A stretch of 64,000 nt of DNA from Epiperipatus broadwayi (taxonomy: Eukaryota; Onychophora; Udeonychophora; Euonychophora; Peripatidae), in NCBI GenBank assembly GCA_028023455.1, contig JAQFVV010006245.1:7997123-8061122 (forward strand), written 5' to 3'. The first letter of the stretch is position 1, and every line of letters starts with the position of its first letter. The position numbers and the translations under genes were made by a program. Positions 59,554 through 64,000 of the stretch are shown piece after piece. The notes under the pieces are model-generated. The model had not been told where the DNA came from. It ran no database searches and worked only from the letters and a program-made list of their open reading frames with translations.

Positions 59554-60235
59554 TAATTCGAATTTTATAGCATTTTCTTGGTTTTTTTTTTTGTAATTTG
59601 TATTTTTGATGAATTTGTTGGAATTATTTTGCTTCAGGCATTTTGTTGATTTAAGCAAAGAATTCTTCATTCCAGGGGTGGGAGGGGGTCTGTGTTAGGC
59701 ATATTTTTAACAAGTTTTGTTTTTTTAATTCAAATTTTATAGCTTTTTCTTGTTTTTTTTATAATTTGTATTTTTGATGGATTTATTTTACCTCAGGCAT
59801 TTTTATTTGTTAATTGAAGTGAAGAATTCTTCATTCTTAGGGGGGTTATCTGGTGTATTTTCACTGATCTTTGTTTTTTTAATTTGAATTTTATAGCATT
59901 TTCTTGGTCTATTTTTTTTGTAATTTGTATTTTTGATAAATTTTGTCTCAGGCATTTTATTTGTTGATTTAAGTGAAAAATTCTTCATTATTGGGGGAGT
60001 TCTATGATTTTTGTTTTTTTTTAATTCGAATTTTATAGCATTTTCTTGGGTTTTTTGTCATTTGTATTTTTGATGGATTTGTTGGATTTATTTTGCCTTA
60101 GGCATTTTATTTGTCGATTTAAGCAAAGAATTCTTCATTCTAGGGAGGGGCGTTCTGTGTTTGGCATATTTTCACTGATTTCTGTTTTTGTAATTTGTAT
60201 TTTATTTATTTTTGAGCCATTTCAATTTATCTCTT
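59554..60235. repeat. Diverged tandem repeats of about 140-173 bp in the right arm
   Basis: At least four units start at about 59554, 59727, 59881 and 60022 with AATTCGAATTTTATAGCATT, followed by TTTGTATTTTTGAT, CAGGCATTTTATTTGT and AATTCTTCATT..GGGG. A fifth partial unit follows. The left arm has about one such unit (near 43320-43480), so the array expanded or contracted after the inversion. Confidence 0.8.
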
Positions 60236-60465
60236 CAGGGGGAGGTTTATTTTATATATTTTTACCAATTTTGTCTATGTGTACTTTTTTAAAATTTGTA
60301 TATTACTTCACTTGATGTTTTACTTACTTTTGATGTCTTGCCTTAGGCATTTTATTTTTTCATTGATTTCAGCCATTTTTGGATAGAAATTTATCACTTG
60401 TAGGCTTCTTGGTGGTGCTGCATCACCTAGTGGCCATAGTATGCATAACCAAAAACTATCCTTTT

Positions 60466-61137
60466 AATTTAGTAAGAATGATAATAATTAATTATTATTA
60501 GATAATAATAAATCATAAATGAACTTAATGAACAATGGATAAACTCAATATATAATAATCATCTAGCTGTTAAAATTTATAGTGAGATTAAATGGTAGAA
60601 TTAAGTTGATAACCAGCAGAAAATCTACATTTATATTCATCTATCAAGTAAGCACATAATAATTTGAAATTATAATAATATAAAATCTAAATAAGTTATC
60701 CAAAATAGTAAGTTATTTGGTAATTACAATTTTGGATTTATGATTTTCCTTTGATTGTATATGTATTTTAAAATGTTTATTCATAACTAAACATATATAC
60801 ATGAAATATTCTTTTAAATAAACAAATAATAAAATGTAAAAGAGTAATTGTTAAATGTGATGAAATACAGATCCATAATATATATTATAATAGTTGATGG
60901 AACTTTCCTAACCTAATCTGCCATACCAGGGCACCACTAGGCTATTGGAACTTAGAAAATTTATACAGTAGGCAGATAAGCATGGGAGAGGTTACTGTTT
61001 TATTGAATCAAATGCCTCAGGCACTAGCTCCAGGAGAAGCTGATCTTAAAATATCACACTGTATATTGAAATTAATTCTTAATTTTAAATATTAATAAAA
61101 TTACTACCAAAATTTAAACAAAACATTTTATTATTAC
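60466..61137. other. AT-rich sequence, nothing recognised
   Basis: No supported feature. If the old LTR that follows is a 3' LTR, decayed interior sequence could lie here, but I see no coding trace. Confidence 0.4.
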
Positions 61138-62815
61138 TGAAGCAGTCAATCTTAGATTAAGATTGAGCTTCATAGTCCATCTACTAACCTGTATTCAAAC
61201 CCAATATCCCATCCTGCTCCTTTAGTTGTGTGTGTGTACATATATATATATATATATATTATGTATATATTTGAGATGCATGCCTAAGTTCTAAAATTTT
61301 AACATTTTAATAACATTTTTAAAATTATTATTAATTCTTTTTAATTAAGTATTAGTTCTTTTTTATTAAAGTATATAGGTGCGGTTCAAATATATATATA
61401 AAAGCAAAATACTAACAAAATATTGATTTTTTAAAATATTTTATTATACGTCATTTATACAACTTTTTCTTTTAAAGTATTTTTTTCCCTATTAAACTGT
61501 ATTTTATAAAATCCAAGATGGAAGATGCAACTAATTGTCCAAAAATAATGAAAGGGTTGGAAACACTATTGTTTTAATCTGGGGAAGATATTTTTAATTA
61601 AAGTTTTACTTAAAATGGGGATTAAGATTAAAGATTTTCTTTTGTTATAAACATTTTTGTCAAATCTATTATCTGGAAATAGATTTGAATTTATTTTTGT
61701 TTGTTATCTAATGCTGCATCTTTCAAAACAATGGACAAAGAAATGTAAAATTTGTTAGACCAGAGATTAGATTTTAGGGCTGAAACTAAGTAATTAAAAG
61801 CATTCCAGAAATAGTTGAGCAGAGTATAAAATGGCCAGATTTTAAATCACCAACAGATAGATTAGCTACTATTGAGAGAACTGTATTGTTAATATACTAC
61901 TCATCGTTATGAAACTTAAAATTATGTAGTAATAAATCCACCACCATTCTTGGCCCTGTTGGGTCATCATCTTCCATGGCCTTACCATTCTTCTACTCAC
62001 GAGTGAAGTAAAAGCCCAACCTAAGAACTTGAGAATGCTAATAGAAGCTTTCTGCCACCAAAGAACTTGCATTTCAATTGCTGTGCATGTGCCATACTTT
62101 AAATTGGACTCCTAAAATTGCAAGATAACTTTTCAAGCCATCACCTCAAACTAAATCTAGCCTAACTCATCTATCAAGATTTCTTCTAATGTGTAATTTA
62201 ACTTTGTTTTTGTTTTAATATGTAATTTGCTCATAAGTAATTTCTATAAATTTAATTCTCTCTCAAATGCTCTTAACTTTCCTTAACTTTGGTGTGGTCA
62301 TTTATTTATATGTATTTCATATTTCATTTATTTATCTGCTTGCTTATTATTAATATGCCAATTTCCAGGAACCTGACAAACGTAATTTCTAAAATTGTTT
62401 TTCTCTTTCAATTAAATCTCCATTAATTAAGGTTTTAACGTTCCCTCAAAATATATTATATGATATATGTTCACCAGTTTGCTTTTAAGAATCAACATTT
62501 GTTCAACTCTGAATAGAATAAAGTAATTCTACCCGGGTAAATCCACCATTCAAGCTAATTAATGCTTTGAAATATTTTATAAATGTTATTATTTAATTCT
62601 GAAAGGGTGACTTAATAGTTTTCTATATATAACTACTAGTTTTTATTTTATTGTTCCATAATCTTAAAATATTCAAAATACAGTATTTAAATATCCCAGT
62701 TATTATAAAATCAATGAAGGTGGGATTGATTTATTTAAAATAGCAGAAAAGGAGGGGATCACATCTTAATGTCTATTTTATTAAATGAAATCTTCCCTAT
62801 ATATATATATGTTAT
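61138..62815 (+). mobile_element. Old diverged copy of the 3.2-kb LTR family
   Basis: The start TGAAGCAGTCAATCTTAGATT...GAGCTTCATAG...CAAACCC aligns with the LTR start (TGAAGCGG-AATCTGAGATT...GCGCTTCACAG...CAAACCC). Further ordered matches are AAATCCAAGATGGAAGATGC near 61500 and AAGGAGGGGATC...TTCCCTATAT near 62750-62803. It is far more diverged than the young pair and its right end is unclear. It may be a solo LTR or a fragment. Confidence 0.65.
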
Positions 62816-62946
62816 AGCAGCATAGTGTATTATTTGTCTAAATGATGGCATTCAAATAAGGGTCATTCATTTTAAAGCTGTAAAACTTATTCAATGTTAT
62901 TAGTGATATTTATCATTACTGAATTACTGACATTTGGCCTATTTTC

Positions 62947-62947
<1 letters not shown>

Positions 62948-62996
<49 letters not shown>

Positions 62997-63001
62997 CATG
63001 C

Positions 63002-63038
<37 letters not shown>
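62948..63038. repeat. (TA)n microsatellite with tandem TTACATGCTTCTAAT
   Basis: Two TA runs, each followed by TTACATGCTTCTAAT. Confidence 0.92.
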
Positions 63039-63040
<2 letters not shown>

Positions 63041-63129
63041 CATGCTTCTAATCTTCTAATCTGGGGGTTGTGACAAGTTCAAAAACATAGATTTATTTCT
63101 CAAGCCTTGTCCTAGGATAGTTAATCTTC

Positions 63130-63335
63130 CCAGGACCATTTATTTCATATAAAAGGGCCTCTAGTGATGATTCCCTAAGTCTGGCACATGCTATGCCTAT
63201 CCACTTTTTTCATACAAAGGGCCTGCATGTCAGCAATGTCCACGGCATGCTTATCCATTTTTCTCTAAGCACTACCCAAAAAGGGGTCTTAGACTTCGTC
63301 TTTCATACAGAAGCATGACTTTTCCATTATTTCTT
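63130..63335. repeat. Diverged short tandem repeats
   Basis: Three or so units of about 55-65 bp share TTTCATA(C/T)AAA(A)GGGCCT, CTGGCACATG/CCACGGCATG and CTTATCCATTTTT-type pieces. Not classified. Confidence 0.4.
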
Positions 63336-63436
63336 GGTTATTATGTCAGTACTGCCCAAACTTCATATTATTATTTCTTTTGCTTATGACCTAATTTTAG
63401 TGCTGTAATAATACTGAAATTGCATTCTGCTTATAA

Positions 63437-63466
63437 TATATATATATATATATATATATTTAAGCA

Positions 63467-63503
<37 letters not shown>
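63437..63503. repeat. Interrupted (TA)n microsatellite
   Basis: Two TA runs separated by TTTAAGCAGAA. Confidence 0.92.
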
Positions 63504-63506
<3 letters not shown>

Positions 63507-64000
63507 ACCAACTACTTCTAGTTTTATTAGTTAAATTTATTTCAGTCTTATACAATCCCACCATCTTAACTTATTTCTGTATTTAAGAGTATCTATATGC
63601 CTTGGGGAAAATAAAGTGTTCTTCTTACCAGCGCTAATTAAAAGAAGTTTCATTAAGTATTTTGTCATATAATCAAATGTGTCTTCAAATGTATTTTATT
63701 TATTTTCACGACCATAATTGTGTGAAAATAGTTTGTATTATATCTGTAATGAATCTCAGAACACTCCTCGAAATAATGTTAGTCACCATGTTTCAGAACC
63801 ATATATAAAAGCGTTAATAGCAATTCTATGTAAATTCTTTCTAATAATCGATTGGCATCTTAATATTGGACCCACCAAAGATGTGTGTTTATTTATAATA
63901 TATTATTTAGCTAATAAAAGAGCATATGAGAAATAATAGCATGAATGACACTATGTAATCATCTACCACTTGCTCATTCACGCACATACTAAGGTAGGAT
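63504..64000. other. AT-rich sequence, nothing recognised
   Basis: An open frame of 72 codons at 63718-63936 has no recognisable domain and is not called. Confidence 0.4.

Larger units (their letters stand above)
57175..60465. repeat. Right arm of the large inverted repeat
   Basis: Reverse-complement partner of 42980-47780. It begins next to the LTR element (ATATAAATATTACTA, CTAGGCTGAAATCATC) and ends at GGCCATAGTATGCATAACC...AAACTATCC near 60465. It lacks the Tigger-like insert but has more copies of a repeat of about 150 bp (59554-60235) than the left arm. Confidence 0.85.

Noticed and set aside
1-64000. CRISPR arrays, operons or prokaryotic systems
   Set aside because: None seen. Sequence character is eukaryotic throughout, and the tandem arrays here are microsatellites.

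Overview
The window is AT-rich nuclear DNA from an animal, most likely an invertebrate. The evidence is split exons with GT/AG junctions, long (TA)n and trinucleotide microsatellites, several clades of non-LTR retrotransposon, hAT and pogo/Tigger-like DNA transposons, and Ty3/gypsy-type LTR elements. I cannot name the species. A mollusc or another invertebrate with a repeat-dense genome would fit, but that is a guess. There is no sign of prokaryotic or organellar DNA.

Host gene. The only host protein-coding signal I can support is the 3' end of an SLC4A11-like transporter gene on the + strand. It has a 170-bp penultimate exon (4847-5016) and a 61-bp terminal coding exon (23293-23353) that encodes the last 19 complete residues and the stop. 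The two are joined in phase across an intron of about 18.3 kb. Upstream exons lie outside the window or were not recognised.

Intron (5017-23292). From left to right it holds: an RTE-like LINE fossil (about 6060-7560, + strand); a composite repeat with inverted ends (7568-8970); a hAT transposase fossil (10183-15016) split by an exact 2183-bp solo LTR with a 4-bp target duplication (11844-14026); and two head-to-tail minus-strand LINEs of one family (16770-19985 and 20098-23015), each bounded by compound trinucleotide arrays.

23.4-42.9 kb. This part is mostly unrecognised AT-rich sequence with a tRNA-like remnant, three foldback/MITE-like palindromes, a tandem duplication, a diverged dispersed repeat pair, and an RTE-like LINE with a twin-priming-type 5' inversion (37082-38945).

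42.98-60.47 kb. This is the most structured part. A large old inverted repeat (arms about 42980-47780 and 57175-60465) carries an RTE LINE 3' end in each arm. The left arm was later hit by two nested Tigger-like elements. Almost at the dyad sits a very young 9375-bp LTR retrotransposon (47790-57164). Its two 3.18-kb LTRs are near-identical, its target duplication is ATAC, and its 3-kb interior encodes only a Gag-like protein with no pol. A diverged relative of the same LTR lies at 61138-about 62815. This gag-only, giant-LTR element is the best candidate for an undescribed system. It presumably depends on Pol supplied in trans by a partner not present here.
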